This document shows, one piece after another, positions 35,936-45,942 of a DNA stretch of 64,000 nt (the stretch's first letter is position 1; the number at the start of each line of letters is the position of its first letter). The position numbers were made by a program, and so were the translations under genes. The stretch covers positions 124,001 to 188,000 of the forward strand of contig JBCBJV010000005.1 in the NCBI GenBank assembly GCA_038522945.1. The letters run 5' to 3'. Under the pieces are notes generated by a model that was not told the DNA's origin, did not search any database, and saw nothing but the letters and a program-made list of their open reading frames with translations. The stretch comes from MED-G105 sp038522945 (GTDB lineage Bacteria > Pseudomonadota > Alphaproteobacteria > Caulobacterales > Parvularculaceae).

Positions 35936-36604
35936 TTATGCTGCCCCCGTCGCAACGAGCGTCCAATTCGGGTCGCTCGCATTCAGCTTACGGCTGAATG
36001 TCCAACGATCCTTAACCAGATCAATCCGGTTCGGATCGCCATCGACAACATTGCCGTCACTGTCATAGGTGGTTCTAACTTGATTTGAGACAAAATCCAC
36101 GGTTGCCTGAAGCAGCCCCTTTTCCACGGACGCGCTTTCAAGGCGAGCGGTTTCAATACCGACAAATTTCAGGTCAAAGGTCTGGCCAGCAGCCTCACGG
36201 GTAGACGCCGCTTGCTTGAACGCATCGTAGACGGATGTCTCCAAGTATTGCCGGATACTGCCCACATCCCCTTCGGCAAAGGCTTCGACGATCAGCTCGT
36301 AAGCGCTCTTTGCCCCTTCAAGGAACGATTTCTCGTCAAACGACGGATCCGCTTCTTGCAGCAACTTAGCTTCCGCACTCACAGCGGGTTTTGGCGCAAT
36401 GGGCTCATCGTCTTCGGTATCGAACTGGTCCGTTTTCTCGGTGCCATCTTCCCCATTATGCGCAGCTTCTGCGGCCCGGGCAGCCCGCTGCAAACCCTCA
36501 ATATCGTGGCGCTGTTCATGGCCGGTCCGGGTACCCAGAACCGAGATCAATTTGAAAATGACAAACAGGGCCAAAGCGGCAAATATCAATACGACCGGAT
36601 CCAT
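35936..36604 (-). CDS. Tim44-domain protein (TimA-like)
   Basis: 222 aa from the ATG at 36604, which has AAGGACG just upstream; a longer in-frame start is less likely. Residues 1-21 are a single membrane anchor (MDPVVLIFAALALFVIFKLI). The Tim44-like domain occupies about 85-220 (SFLEGAKSAYELIVEAFAEG and WTFSRKLNASDPNWTLVAT). Bacterial Tim44 homologues are membrane-associated relatives of the mitochondrial import motor subunit. It is divergent from fxsA, as in related genomes. Confidence 0.92.
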   Translation of the reverse strand: MDPVVLIFAALALFVIFKLISVLGTRTGHEQRHDIEGLQRAARAAEAAHNGEDGTEKTDQFDTEDDEPIAPKPAVSAEAKLLQEADPSFDEKSFLEGAKSAYELIVEAFAEGDVGSIRQYLETSVYDAFKQAASTREAAGQTFDLKFVGIETARLESASVEKGLLQATVDFVSNQVRTTYDSDGNVVDGDPNRIDLVKDRWTFSRKLNASDPNWTLVATGAA

Positions 36605-36687
36605 AACGTCCTTTTTGTGCCTTCCACTCAAATTCCGCGGAACACATCCCTATATAGGGGCGTAGCCGCTAAAAACACCACAAACCG

Positions 36688-37095
36688 ATGACGCTAGCCT
36701 TAATTACTCTCTTTTTTATCGCGCCTATCGCGGAAGTGTACGTCTTGATCACCGCAGGAGGTCAATTCGGCGTCGGTCCAGTCCTGATCGCGTGTGTTGT
36801 CACAGCTGTTCTTGGGGGCGTTTTACTCAGAATTCAGGGCCTAAACGCGGCCTTGCAGGCACGTAGCGATCTGCAAAGTGGCAAAGCGCCCCTTGGGCCT
36901 ATGGTGGACGGGGTTTTTCTGGTTGTAGCCGCGCCCTTGTTGATGACCCCCGGTTTCTTAACGGATATTGCCGGGTTCACGCTTTTGGTACCTCCTGTCA
37001 GGCGCTGGCTTGCCGGCAGAGCCGCCGCCTGGCTCAAACAGAAAGTTGCCAACGGCGATGCGACGATCATCATCGACCAGCACCGCAGACCTTGA
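36688..37095 (+). CDS. fxsA: FxsA-family membrane protein
   Basis: 135 aa with four membrane spans. The conserved beginning (FFIAPIAEVYVLI), the GVLLRIQGL turn and the MTPGFLTDIAGFTLLVPPVR segment are typical of FxsA, named for suppression of F exclusion of phage T7. It is upstream of secB and divergent from the Tim44 gene. Confidence 0.93.
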   Translation: MTLALITLFFIAPIAEVYVLITAGGQFGVGPVLIACVVTAVLGGVLLRIQGLNAALQARSDLQSGKAPLGPMVDGVFLVVAAPLLMTPGFLTDIAGFTLLVPPVRRWLAGRAAAWLKQKVANGDATIIIDQHRRP

Positions 37096-37207
37096 ACCAC
37101 GGATTGCGCCTGGGTCGAACCAAATGGGCATTTGTGACGCGCGGGTTGCAGTCGCGAGTGCGCCCGTGTAAACCCCACGCTTTCTTTCCATTCCGATAGG
37201 ATCCGCC

Positions 37208-37702
37208 ATGTCCGACACACCGCAGGGATCAGACGGCCAAGCCGGCCAGCCTCAGCAAAGCCAACCAAGCCTGCGCGTTCTGGCGCAATACCTAAAAGAT
37301 CTTTCTTTTGAAAACCCGAAGGCCCCGGCCGTGTTCCGCCAGGGTGCCGCGAACCCGAATATCGAAGTCAATGTCGATGTGGGCGCGCGTACGTTCGGCC
37401 AGAACAATTTTGAGGTGGAGCTTTCGGTTTCCGCACGGGCAATGGCGGACAACGAAGCGGTATTCGTCGTAGAGACGACCTATGGTGGCGCGTTTGAGAT
37501 TACCGGCATCCCCCAAGACCAGCTCGAAGCGGTCTTGCTCGTGGAATGCCCGCGGCTACTCTTCCCATTCGTTCGTCAGATTGTCGCTGAAACGACCCAG
37601 TCGGGCAATTTTCCGCCGGTTATGCTCGACCCGATCGACTTCTTTGCGATCTATGAGCGTCGCAAGATGCAGGAAGCCGGCGCGCAATCGGCAACAGCAT
37701 AG
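37208..37702 (+). CDS. secB: Protein-export chaperone SecB
   Basis: 164 aa. The core LRVLAQYLKDLSFENPKAP is diagnostic, and so is the tail motif FPPVMLDPIDFFAIYERR. The tetramer holds preproteins unfolded for SecA. AGGATCC precedes the ATG. It is convergent with dnaQ. Confidence 0.97.
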   Translation: MSDTPQGSDGQAGQPQQSQPSLRVLAQYLKDLSFENPKAPAVFRQGAANPNIEVNVDVGARTFGQNNFEVELSVSARAMADNEAVFVVETTYGGAFEITGIPQDQLEAVLLVECPRLLFPFVRQIVAETTQSGNFPPVMLDPIDFFAIYERRKMQEAGAQSATA

Positions 37703-37747
37703 GTCTCTCAATCACGATAAATGGTGAGGCTTGGGTAGGGGTCCGTC

Positions 37748-38455
37748 CTACGAAGCATTGCCATGCCACAACGCACCTTCACCGAATTCCTCGATGAAGG
37801 CTGCGTGCGCGGCGGCTTCTTCTTCGGTAACAAGCGAGGCAAGGGGGGCTTGCCGCTGAACCGCAGGCTTTCGTTTCCCACTGCCATTAGCGCCGGCACC
37901 GTCACTCGCCGCCCCGAATGCAAGGCCAGCTTGGACGCCGCCTGTAAGCTCAATATAGACCTCCGCAAGGAGGCGGCTATCGAGCAAAGCGCCGTGACCA
38001 TCGCGCTCACGCTCTTTGGTGTTCACACCGAACCTGCCGCACAACGCATCGAGGCTGGCGGGCGAGCCCGGGAATTTGCGCCGTGCGATATGAAGCGTAT
38101 CGATCAGCTTGTTTTTAATTTCCGGCAATTTCGCATGGACAAGCTCAGCATTCAAAAACGGCAGGTCAAACCCGAGACCATTATGGGCAATCAGCTCTGC
38201 CTCGCCAACGAACTCAAGGAAAGCCGGGGCCACACTTTCATGGGTGAACACCGGGAAACCCTGCAGGAATTTTTCGCTTAATCCGTGCACCTCATAAGCG
38301 CCCTGGGGCATGTCTCGTTCCGGGTTCACATAGGCATGAAACGACTTGCCCGTGATCGCACCGCGCACCAGTTCGATTGCACCGATTTCCACGATGCGAT
38401 GTCCTTCGTCGAAACGAAAACCGGTGGTTTCAAGGTCGAATACAATCTGCCGCAT
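37748..38455 (-). CDS. dnaQ: DNA polymerase III epsilon subunit (3'-5' proofreading exonuclease)
   Basis: 235 aa DEDDh exonuclease. The first acidic pair is in IVFDLETTGF, the middle Asp in HNGLGFDLPFL and the last in HGALLDSRLLAEVY with its general-base His. Its place between secB and the coaE side of the origin region is common in Alphaproteobacteria. The C-terminal tail, which binds the polymerase subunit, is short. Confidence 0.95.
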   Translation of the reverse strand: MRQIVFDLETTGFRFDEGHRIVEIGAIELVRGAITGKSFHAYVNPERDMPQGAYEVHGLSEKFLQGFPVFTHESVAPAFLEFVGEAELIAHNGLGFDLPFLNAELVHAKLPEIKNKLIDTLHIARRKFPGSPASLDALCGRFGVNTKERERDGHGALLDSRLLAEVYIELTGGVQAGLAFGAASDGAGANGSGKRKPAVQRQAPLASLVTEEEAAAHAAFIEEFGEGALWHGNAS

Positions 38456-38524
38456 AGAAATCGTTTACGCTGATTGGACCAGGCTTACCAGACCCGGCGC
38501 CTGGTGTTTTTCCCTAGCGTGCGC

Positions 38525-41296
38525 CTATGAAGCCGTTGCCTGATCGTGCTCGTAGAGCGCGGTTTTCACGCGATTGTTCAGGTCAACCATGGAGAAGGGC
38601 TTTTGAAGATAGTGGGCGCTGTCCACTTTATCGAGCTGTGTACGGATCGCTGATTCCGCATAGCCCGACATGAACAAAACCCCGGCTTTCAGATTGTGCT
38701 CCCGGCGCGCCTGGTCAATCATGGATGGCCCGTCAACCTCGGGCATCATGACATCAGTGACCACCAGGTCAAAATCGCTGTCATGCTCCAGGATTTCCAG
38801 CGCTTCCAAACCGTCGTCTGCCACCTCGATGGTGTACCCGGCTTGCTTCAGGGCTTTGACGACGACAAAGCGCACGGCGTCCTCATCTTCAACCACAAGA
38901 ATTCGTCCACCCTTGTTGTAGTCCGCAGCGGGCTCAGCCTTCGCGCCGTCTGTTTCCGCAGCGGCATCTGCCTCAGCGGTCTCTTCTTGTGCATCGGACG
39001 ACCCGTCATGGGCGGGCAGATAAACGGTGAAAACGGCACCAGCCGTCTCACCATTTTTCACTGTGATCACACCGCCCATCTGGCCGATAATACCGTGTAC
39101 GGTGGAAAGGCCGAGGCCTGTGCCCTTGCCTTCTTCTTTTGTCGTGAAAAAAGGTTCAAAGATCTTTTCTGCAATATCTTTGGGAATGCCAGGACCGGTA
39201 TCTCTCACCTCAATCGCCACATAATCAGCCTCTTCGATCCCTGGATGGTTATGAAGCTCCGGATCGCTGGTGATTTCTTCCCGCGAGATCGGGCGCGTTT
39301 CAATGGTCAGGATACCCCCCGCTGGTGCCATGGCGTCCCGCGCATTGACCGCCAAATTCATGAGTGCTGTTTCCAGTTGATTACCGTCCACCTTGACAAG
39401 GGGCAAACCACGACCATTGACCAGCTTGAGCCGGACATTCTCGCCAACCGCGCGATCGAGAAACCTTGAGAAATCCAACAACAAATCGGTAATGGATTCC
39501 GGTTTACTGGTGAGGGTCTGCTTGCGTGAATAGGCAAGGAGCTGCTTGGTGAGATTTGCTGCCCGCTGAGAATTCTGCCGGATGAGAACCAAGTCCTCAT
39601 AAGCCGGGTCACCAGCAGGGTGGCGACGCATCAGGTCTTCGCTGCTGGAAAGGACAACCTGCAAAAGGTTATTGAAATCGTGGGCGACCTCTCCAGCGAT
39701 AAACCCAATAGCTTTTAGCTTCTGATCTTGCGCGTAGTCGGCTTCCATTCTTTTCCGGTCGGTCACATCAACTGTATACAGAAATGTTTTGCGTTTCCCG
39801 TAAGACCCGCGACGACGTTTTATCTGCCGCGCGAAGACCGCATAAGTTTGAGCCGCTGGTCCTTCGCCCTTAGTTACGTCAATGGACTTTAAGGCGTTTA
39901 CGGACTTCTTCTTTAACTCCTTAGAGATCTCCGCGACGATGTCATCGTTCAGAACCTTTGACAGGGGTGTACCTTTTTTAGCGCCCTCGAATGCGGATAT
40001 GAAGGCACTGTTGGCCTCAGTGACTTTAGCGTCGGAGCCAAGCTCACCTTCGACCACAGCGACACCGAATGGCGCATCTGTGACATCACCAGCCACTTTA
40101 ACTGGCGCGTCGCTTTCTTCTTCCGCTTCCGGATCAATCGCAACACAAACAAAGCCTTCGCCCTGACCGCCTCGGCGAAAGGCGCGGAACTTTGCAGACA
40201 AGGGATCTAGGCCGGGGCGCCGGATCAGCGCGTCAATCGGCTCCTGGTCAACCAGCCAAAGGCGGTGGCACAGGTCTTCAGCATCCCCAAGGATCAATTC
40301 ATCCAGCGTTGCGGTGGTCACGGCGGAATCGTCCTTGCCCCTGAGCTTGCGCATAGCTGCATTGGTCCACACAATCGCACCAGTTCGCGAAAGCGCCAGA
40401 ACAGGGCTCACAAAATCCGCATAGGAAGATGCCAGCACATCTTTTTGATCGTCTTCAGCGGGAAGTTCCTGAAGGCGCCAGCATACGAACTGATCTGAGC
40501 CATCCACCGGCCGTACACTGACATTAAAGCATCGCCGCTCATGGGCGGGCCCGGCAACCAGCGACTGATAGAGCGCCTCTTCAGCGAGCTCGCCACCCTT
40601 TGCGGCTTTACAGAGCCGGAAGACCTTGGAGGCTTCACTGCCATGCTGACCAAAGAGCCGATCGATCCGCGGCGGGAGACCTGTTGCGCCTAAAAGGCCC
40701 GCCGCCCGGGCCACATCGAGATAAGATGCATTGGCATAGACAACGACACCGCTTCGCTGCGTGACAAGAATGGCATCGGGAGCAGTATCAAGGATTTTTT
40801 CTGTGATGCCGAGTTCGGCAAGCACGTCGGTCCCACCGAGAATGGCCTTCGCTTCATAGTCACCACGGGCGTATGACTTTCGCGATGACACAAGACGCGC
40901 GGGCGAAATCCACCCGGCCAAGGTAGAAACGACAAACGCAACGATCACCATCATTGCCGCGCCGGCAATAACGAGCCCGTACCGCGACTGGCCCTGGGCG
41001 ATGACCAGCGCTGCGGCGAGCCCAGCAAAACCAACCCCGAGCCACAAAACCGCCGTCAGGACTGTCTCGAAATTAAAACCCAATGAGCTCGCAGAGGTCG
41101 CGGGCGCGGCGCCGGTTTGTGCCCGTGCTTCGGCCTCAGACATCATCTTGGCAATGTCTTCTGGTAGCGGCGGACGCGGCGCCTCAACTGATTGAATGGC
41201 GCTGGTCCGCGTGGATTCGCCTACGACTTCCGCGGCAGGACTGTCTTGATCCGCTGCGCTCGTATCGTCTGGAGAGTTGGCCGGTTTCACACTCAC
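38525..41296 (-). CDS. cckA: Cell-cycle hybrid histidine kinase CckA
   Basis: 923 aa. I chose the GTG at 41296, which has AAGGAT 7 nt upstream; an in-frame ATG at 41335 has no ribosome binding site. A Pro/Ala-rich N-terminus is followed by two membrane spans (about 78-100, 107-129), PAS-like regions, HisKA with His539 in GEVAHDFNNLLQ, a HATPase domain, an Ala/Glu-rich linker and a receiver with Asp848 in VVTDVMMPEVDG. In Caulobacter CckA feeds phosphate through ChpT to CtrA and CpdR. The GVLFMSGYAESAIR segment and the flhB neighbour fit CckA. Confidence 0.92.
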   Translation of the reverse strand: MSVKPANSPDDTSAADQDSPAAEVVGESTRTSAIQSVEAPRPPLPEDIAKMMSEAEARAQTGAAPATSASSLGFNFETVLTAVLWLGVGFAGLAAALVIAQGQSRYGLVIAGAAMMVIVAFVVSTLAGWISPARLVSSRKSYARGDYEAKAILGGTDVLAELGITEKILDTAPDAILVTQRSGVVVYANASYLDVARAAGLLGATGLPPRIDRLFGQHGSEASKVFRLCKAAKGGELAEEALYQSLVAGPAHERRCFNVSVRPVDGSDQFVCWRLQELPAEDDQKDVLASSYADFVSPVLALSRTGAIVWTNAAMRKLRGKDDSAVTTATLDELILGDAEDLCHRLWLVDQEPIDALIRRPGLDPLSAKFRAFRRGGQGEGFVCVAIDPEAEEESDAPVKVAGDVTDAPFGVAVVEGELGSDAKVTEANSAFISAFEGAKKGTPLSKVLNDDIVAEISKELKKKSVNALKSIDVTKGEGPAAQTYAVFARQIKRRRGSYGKRKTFLYTVDVTDRKRMEADYAQDQKLKAIGFIAGEVAHDFNNLLQVVLSSSEDLMRRHPAGDPAYEDLVLIRQNSQRAANLTKQLLAYSRKQTLTSKPESITDLLLDFSRFLDRAVGENVRLKLVNGRGLPLVKVDGNQLETALMNLAVNARDAMAPAGGILTIETRPISREEITSDPELHNHPGIEEADYVAIEVRDTGPGIPKDIAEKIFEPFFTTKEEGKGTGLGLSTVHGIIGQMGGVITVKNGETAGAVFTVYLPAHDGSSDAQEETAEADAAAETDGAKAEPAADYNKGGRILVVEDEDAVRFVVVKALKQAGYTIEVADDGLEALEILEHDSDFDLVVTDVMMPEVDGPSMIDQARREHNLKAGVLFMSGYAESAIRTQLDKVDSAHYLQKPFSMVDLNNRVKTALYEHDQATAS

Positions 41297-41383
41297 GGCG
41301 GTTATCCTTAGGGTCACTAATTTGACCGCGCACATTGGGCTGCTTCGCGAAATGGGCCTAGTGCAATTTCAAAGGAAGAAGGC

Positions 41384-42472
41384 CTAGCGCTCAGGGCTAT
41401 CGCCCTTGTTTTTTCGCCCGCGAGACATCACGAAGCCGATGACTTTCGCGACCGCTTCGAAGTGTTCGACAGGAATTTCATCGCCCACGTCCACGGAGCC
41501 ATGGAGGGCGCGCGCCAAGGGTGGATTTTCCACAACGGGCACACCGCACCGGTCAGCCTCAGCGCGCAGGCGCAAGGCAAGCTCATCAAGACCCTTGGCA
41601 ACACAGTTCGGCGCGGCTTCTTCATCCGGCGCGTATTTAAGCGCGACGGCGTAGTGGGTCGGGTTCATGATCAAGACCGTTGCGTCCTGGACGGCCACCA
41701 ACATGCGCTGGCGAGACTGGGCGTCGCGCAATTGCCGCTGACGTCCTTTGATTTGAGGATCGCCTTCGGTTTCTTTCAGTTCACGGCGGACTTCCTCGCG
41801 AGTCATTTTCAGGCGCTCCCGCCAGGAGTGGCGTTGCCAGGCCATGTCGAGCCCGGCAATCACTGTCATGGCGAGACACGCCAAACTGACAAGCTTCAAG
41901 ATACTGGCTTTGGCCAGGTCGAGCACGGCGCCCGCATCGCTGTACAAAAGCCCCGGCAGTTTTTCCCGGTCTGGCCAAAGCCCTAAGCCTAAAATCATCC
42001 CGACTATGACGATTTTCGCCAAACCCTTGGCGAAGTTAACAAGCCCGCTCGGACCGAAGATACGCTTGGCACCAGCGACGGGTGATAGCTTTGAGAGCTT
42101 AGGCGCCATGCGCGACGTCGTAAAAACAGGCTTTGCCTGAACCATATTGCCGGCAAGCGCCGCCGTGAGCACGATAAGCGCGATCCCACCAAGCGTCGCA
42201 CCGATTGCCAGAGCGAGATAAGAAAAAAGAGACGCAAGCCCTGAGGCGTCCATGGCGATCGCATGGGGCTGCTCCAAAAAGGGGCGTCCAAGACGCGCAA
42301 GGCTTGCGGACAAACCATCGCCAAATGCCCAAAGCCCGAGCGCCATCGCGGCCAGGAGAAAAAGGGTCGTCACTTCTTGGCTTTTCGGTGCATCGCCTTT
42401 CTTACGGGCGTCGTCTAACCGCTTCTGGGTTGGCGGCTCAGTACGCTGAGCATTGTCCTGATCCTGCGCCAT
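41384..42472 (-). CDS. flhB: Flagellar export apparatus protein FlhB
   Basis: 362 aa. Four membrane spans come first, then a cytoplasmic domain with the autocleavage motif NPTH at 270-273 (MNPTHYAVALKY). It switches export from rod/hook to filament substrates. It starts 3 bp after the fliR stop and lies upstream of cckA, the Caulobacter order. The C-terminal tail after the NPTH domain is short. Confidence 0.97.
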   Translation of the reverse strand: MAQDQDNAQRTEPPTQKRLDDARKKGDAPKSQEVTTLFLLAAMALGLWAFGDGLSASLARLGRPFLEQPHAIAMDASGLASLFSYLALAIGATLGGIALIVLTAALAGNMVQAKPVFTTSRMAPKLSKLSPVAGAKRIFGPSGLVNFAKGLAKIVIVGMILGLGLWPDREKLPGLLYSDAGAVLDLAKASILKLVSLACLAMTVIAGLDMAWQRHSWRERLKMTREEVRRELKETEGDPQIKGRQRQLRDAQSRQRMLVAVQDATVLIMNPTHYAVALKYAPDEEAAPNCVAKGLDELALRLRAEADRCGVPVVENPPLARALHGSVDVGDEIPVEHFEAVAKVIGFVMSRGRKNKGDSPER

Positions 42473-42475
42473 GGC

Positions 42476-43237
42476 TTAGCCGAGGAGCCCGGTCAGGAAG
42501 ACCTCAAAGCTATCAAGGAAGGCGGTCATCATGAGACCGGTCGTCAGCATCAGGAGGAGGAGCCCAATCAGGAGATTGGCCGGCATCACCGCAAAGAAGA
42601 TCTGAGCTTGGGGCATCAGCCGGTTCAAAACCCCCGCGCCAATGTAAAAAACAAGGCCAAACACCACAAAAGGCGCCGCTAGCCTTGCGCCCAGCCCGAA
42701 GCTCTCCGCAAGGGTCTGAATGAGAAATGCTGCCCCATCACTGATGGGAGGCAGTGTCGCCGGCGCAAAGACGCCATATGACTGGACCACCGCACCAATC
42801 AGCAAATGATGGAGATCCAGCATAAAGACCATAGTTGTGCCGAGGATCGCTAAAAATCCTCCAATGATCGCCCCTTGCAGCTCCTGGGTTGGATCAAAAG
42901 CCTGGGCAAGGGAAAGGCCTATTTGCAAGGCGATGATCTGACCTGCAACATTCAGGGCACTCACAAAAATACGTGCAGCAATACCAAAGAAAAGGCCTGT
43001 TGCCGTCTCAGTGAAGATGAGCGTGGTGATACCGATCTGCGTAAGTCCCGATGGGAATGCGCTTGCCAGCGTCGGAAACAGAGCCACTGTCACAAGGAAC
43101 GCTGCAGCAAGCCGAACCCGCGGCGATAAGGAGAAATCGCCAAAACCCGGGGCGACCATCATCATCGCCCCGATCCGACAAAAGATCGCGATGCCGATGG
43201 CAATTTCGTTGGCATAAGGAGCAAGCGAGAAGGTCAT
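42476..43237 (-). CDS. fliR: Flagellar export apparatus protein FliR
   Basis: 253 aa with about six membrane spans. Segments AIFCRIGAMMMVAPGFG and LQIGLSLAQAFDPTQ are typical. It is a core gate subunit with FliP and FliQ. The start overlaps the fliQ stop by 4 nt (ATGA). Confidence 0.96.
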   Translation of the reverse strand: MTFSLAPYANEIAIGIAIFCRIGAMMMVAPGFGDFSLSPRVRLAAAFLVTVALFPTLASAFPSGLTQIGITTLIFTETATGLFFGIAARIFVSALNVAGQIIALQIGLSLAQAFDPTQELQGAIIGGFLAILGTTMVFMLDLHHLLIGAVVQSYGVFAPATLPPISDGAAFLIQTLAESFGLGARLAAPFVVFGLVFYIGAGVLNRLMPQAQIFFAVMPANLLIGLLLLMLTTGLMMTAFLDSFEVFLTGLLG

Positions 43238-43527
43238 AGACCGACGGCGCTCCCCCCCGGGAGGCCGCCATTTGCAATCAGGCCGTAGAGCTTAATGGCA
43301 AACCGTCCGAGCACGCCGCCAATAAAGGGCAAAGTCAGCGAGAGAACGAGAAACATGATGACAATCCGCGGCACGAAGACGAGGGTCATTTCCTGCACTT
43401 GTGTCAGTGCTTGTAGGAGTGCGATGGAAAGGCCGACGACCAGCCCTGCGATCATCGCCGGACCCGCTGCCAATAGCGTCACCAAGAACGCTTCCCGCGC
43501 AATATCCAGAATTTCCGCGCCCGTCAT
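43234..43527 (-). CDS. fliQ: Flagellar export apparatus protein FliQ
   Basis: 97 aa with two membrane spans. The segments GPAMIAGLVVGLSIALLQALTQVQEMTL and FVPRIVIMFLVLSLTL (each only partly quoted from the family pattern) match FliQ. fliP is not in the window. It is translationally coupled to fliR. Confidence 0.95.
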   Translation of the reverse strand: MTGAEILDIAREAFLVTLLAAGPAMIAGLVVGLSIALLQALTQVQEMTLVFVPRIVIMFLVLSLTLPFIGGVLGRFAIKLYGLIANGGLPGGSAVGL

Positions 43528-43634
43528 CGCCGCACCCCGAATTTATCTACCTCGGCAGATTTTGCCGGGTGTAGGGTTAAGACGGGGTGTCTATTCCGTT
43601 AACGGGAGATGAATAAAGGCCAAGAGGTCGTGCG

Positions 43635-45506
43635 CTATGCGGCCTGTTCGGCAAGCAACACGTCACCCAGTTTCCGCATGCCGAGCGTTTCGGTCGGCGC
43701 CTGCCCATCCCAGACTTCCTCACCTGCGATAAAGACCTTGGTGACGACCCCGTCCGATCGATTGACAAGCTGATCGTGACCCAAAAGCTCGCGATGGATC
43801 CGGTGGGTTTCAGCTTCCCCGTCATGGTGTGCGAGCGCGTTCGGATTGATCAGGACAATGTCAGCTTTTGCCCCCGGCGCAATGGAACCCGTCTCAACGC
43901 CAAAGACGTCCGCCGGATCCCGGGTCAAGCGCTTGACCATGAATGCAACGCCCTCATGGCCACGCTCTTCATGGGCAATCTTTAGAGCCCGCAGGTTCAC
44001 ATCATAGAAGGCAAGATTGGTCAGGTGTGCTCCGGCGTCGCTAAAGCCAGGCAAGAACGTCTCGGACATGGTCAGCTTGCGTATCTTTTTCTCATCAAAA
44101 TTGGCGCTGATGGTATGCCAGTAGAGATCACGGTCAAACTTCTTAAAGATCGCGAACATGAAATCCGCGTCGTCAATCACGATTGGCATCTCATCGAAAA
44201 TCGCTTTTTCGTCGTCGTTTTGCGCCCCGGACAATTGCGTTTGGTATTGGCGCAAGCGGTCAAAAATCGCTTGCAGGCTCTGACCTGACCAGCTCGCTAC
44301 CGGCGAGCGGTCAACGACCATTTCCGAAAGATCCCGGCGCAGGGCCAGGTCTTCCAGACGAACCATGCGTTTCAGGCGATCCAGATTATAACCGGCCTTG
44401 CCCTTGCGCCACATCGCCTTGAAGCGCTCTTCAAAGCCAGCGTCATCATAGATTTTGCGCCGCGCCTCATCATCTTCCAGGTCCGGGATCATCAGCTCAC
44501 GCATTTCCGGAATCTCTTCGGAGAGAGGCGTGACAGGTCCATCACCCCAAACCTTGAACCGGGCCGCCAGGCTCTGCAGGTAGAACTTGCCCTTTACGAG
44601 AGGTGAGTTCAGGAGCCGTGCTAAAATATGCGCACTGCGGATTATGTTGCGGTTCGAACGAACATCGAGCGCAGCAACGGCCGTTATTTTGAGAGGCTTT
44701 TTGTTAAGGCGCCCGCTTGTGAGCATGAAGGATCGTAAGACTTTAAGAGGGTTGTCCGTTGGCGGCGTTGCCTGCCAGATACGACCGAACTCACGGACAA
44801 TGCCGGTCAGTCGTTTCAGCTCCTTAAAGCCTGCATATTGAGATGGAATCCGGCGCTCCCGGTTCGGATCATTGGCAAGATAGTGAAACGGCAGATTATC
44901 CGACGAAAACCCCGCATAGCCCTCTTCCATGCACGAGCGCAGAAGTGTTTCCATGCGGGTCATCTCCTGAGGAGATGGATCTCGGGTGACAGACGCATCT
45001 GTGCCCATCGCCGCAATACGCAGCATAGAATAAGGCACCATAGGGACGATGTTCGGCCCCAGCGCCAGCCCGTCCAAATGATCAAGGTACTGACGGGATG
45101 TGGTCCAGTCAGCCTTGTCGGCGACGGCGCTCAACACGGGCTTAGGAACGTTTTCGACCCGGGCAAAACAATCTACTACCGGGTCCTGGACCCCGTCGCG
45201 CAGATTGCCGAAAGCAAGACCAAGCGAACAGTTGGCAACCACCACGGTCGTCGTGCCGTGACGAACCGATTCCGGCAAACCGGGCGCAAGCTCCACTTCA
45301 AGATCATAGTGCGTATGGATATCAAGGAGGCCCGGCATTAGCCACTGGCCCCGCCCGTCGACGACACGGGCGGCCAGCGTCTCGTCTAGATCCTTGCCGT
45401 GGGCCGCGACTTTTCCCTCTTTGATTGCGACATCGCCCTCAACCGGCGTGGTCCCGCTCCCGTCAAAAATCAGCGCATCTTTGATCAACAGATCGAAAGC
45501 GGTCAT
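43635..45506 (-). CDS. N-acyl-D-amino-acid deacylase-like amidohydrolase
   Basis: 623 aa from the ATG at 45506, which has GAGAGGATG upstream; 40 in-frame residues further upstream look non-coding. The TIM-barrel metal site is visible as DIHTHYD at 62-68, and the amidohydrolase-3 C-terminus as FLPGFSDAGAHLTN followed by DIVLINPNAL. The family includes D-aminoacylases and D-glutamate/aspartate deacylases. It sits between fliQ and fliE in an otherwise flagellar run. Any role in motility is unknown. AmpG and MltA elsewhere in the window make D-amino-acid or peptidoglycan salvage plausible. Confidence 0.85.
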   Translation of the reverse strand: MTAFDLLIKDALIFDGSGTTPVEGDVAIKEGKVAAHGKDLDETLAARVVDGRGQWLMPGLLDIHTHYDLEVELAPGLPESVRHGTTTVVVANCSLGLAFGNLRDGVQDPVVDCFARVENVPKPVLSAVADKADWTTSRQYLDHLDGLALGPNIVPMVPYSMLRIAAMGTDASVTRDPSPQEMTRMETLLRSCMEEGYAGFSSDNLPFHYLANDPNRERRIPSQYAGFKELKRLTGIVREFGRIWQATPPTDNPLKVLRSFMLTSGRLNKKPLKITAVAALDVRSNRNIIRSAHILARLLNSPLVKGKFYLQSLAARFKVWGDGPVTPLSEEIPEMRELMIPDLEDDEARRKIYDDAGFEERFKAMWRKGKAGYNLDRLKRMVRLEDLALRRDLSEMVVDRSPVASWSGQSLQAIFDRLRQYQTQLSGAQNDDEKAIFDEMPIVIDDADFMFAIFKKFDRDLYWHTISANFDEKKIRKLTMSETFLPGFSDAGAHLTNLAFYDVNLRALKIAHEERGHEGVAFMVKRLTRDPADVFGVETGSIAPGAKADIVLINPNALAHHDGEAETHRIHRELLGHDQLVNRSDGVVTKVFIAGEEVWDGQAPTETLGMRKLGDVLLAEQAA

Positions 45507-45626
45507 GTTCTCATCCTCTCCCGGAAGCCTGCCTTGTTGGGCATTGCAATTCCCAAGTCTCGCCCGGAAAAAGTGAGAAGAACAAGAATGCTGCGCAGTC
45601 CAAAACGTCGCGTGCGAGAAGACCAA

Positions 45627-45938
45627 TTAAATTGGCATGCGCATGATTTCCTGGTACGCCTCAATCACGCGGTTGCGGACCGCGATTGCTGCTTCCAGGG
45701 AAACTTCTGCGGCGGAAATGGCCGTGACCACATCGACAAGGTCTGCCTCGCCATTAGCAGCTTGAATGCCAACGGCCTCACCGGCTTCAATGGAGCTCAC
45801 CGTCTGGCTGACCGCTTCCGCCACCAGGTTCTGGAAATTCGGCCGGTCGGTGTTCTGAACAGAGGGCGCCGACTGACGAGCCGCAGCGGTTGCGGCGTTA
45901 GCGTAGGCTTTGGCAGCGCTCAAAGCATCAAGGCTCAT
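45627..45938 (-). CDS. fliE: Flagellar hook-basal body protein FliE
   Basis: 103 aa. The C-terminal motif DLVDVVTAISAAEVSLE and AVRNRVIEAYQEIMRMPI matches FliE, which links the MS ring to the rod. The ATG has GGAGTAG upstream. It starts 4 bp after the flgC stop. Confidence 0.95.
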   Translation of the reverse strand: MSLDALSAAKAYANAATAAARQSAPSVQNTDRPNFQNLVAEAVSQTVSSIEAGEAVGIQAANGEADLVDVVTAISAAEVSLEAAIAVRNRVIEAYQEIMRMPI

Positions 45939-45942
45939 TATG

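Noticed and set aside
38480..38520. GC-rich hairpin with a T run between dnaQ and cckA
   Set aside because: The T run is on the plus strand, while both genes are on the minus strand, so it cannot terminate them.
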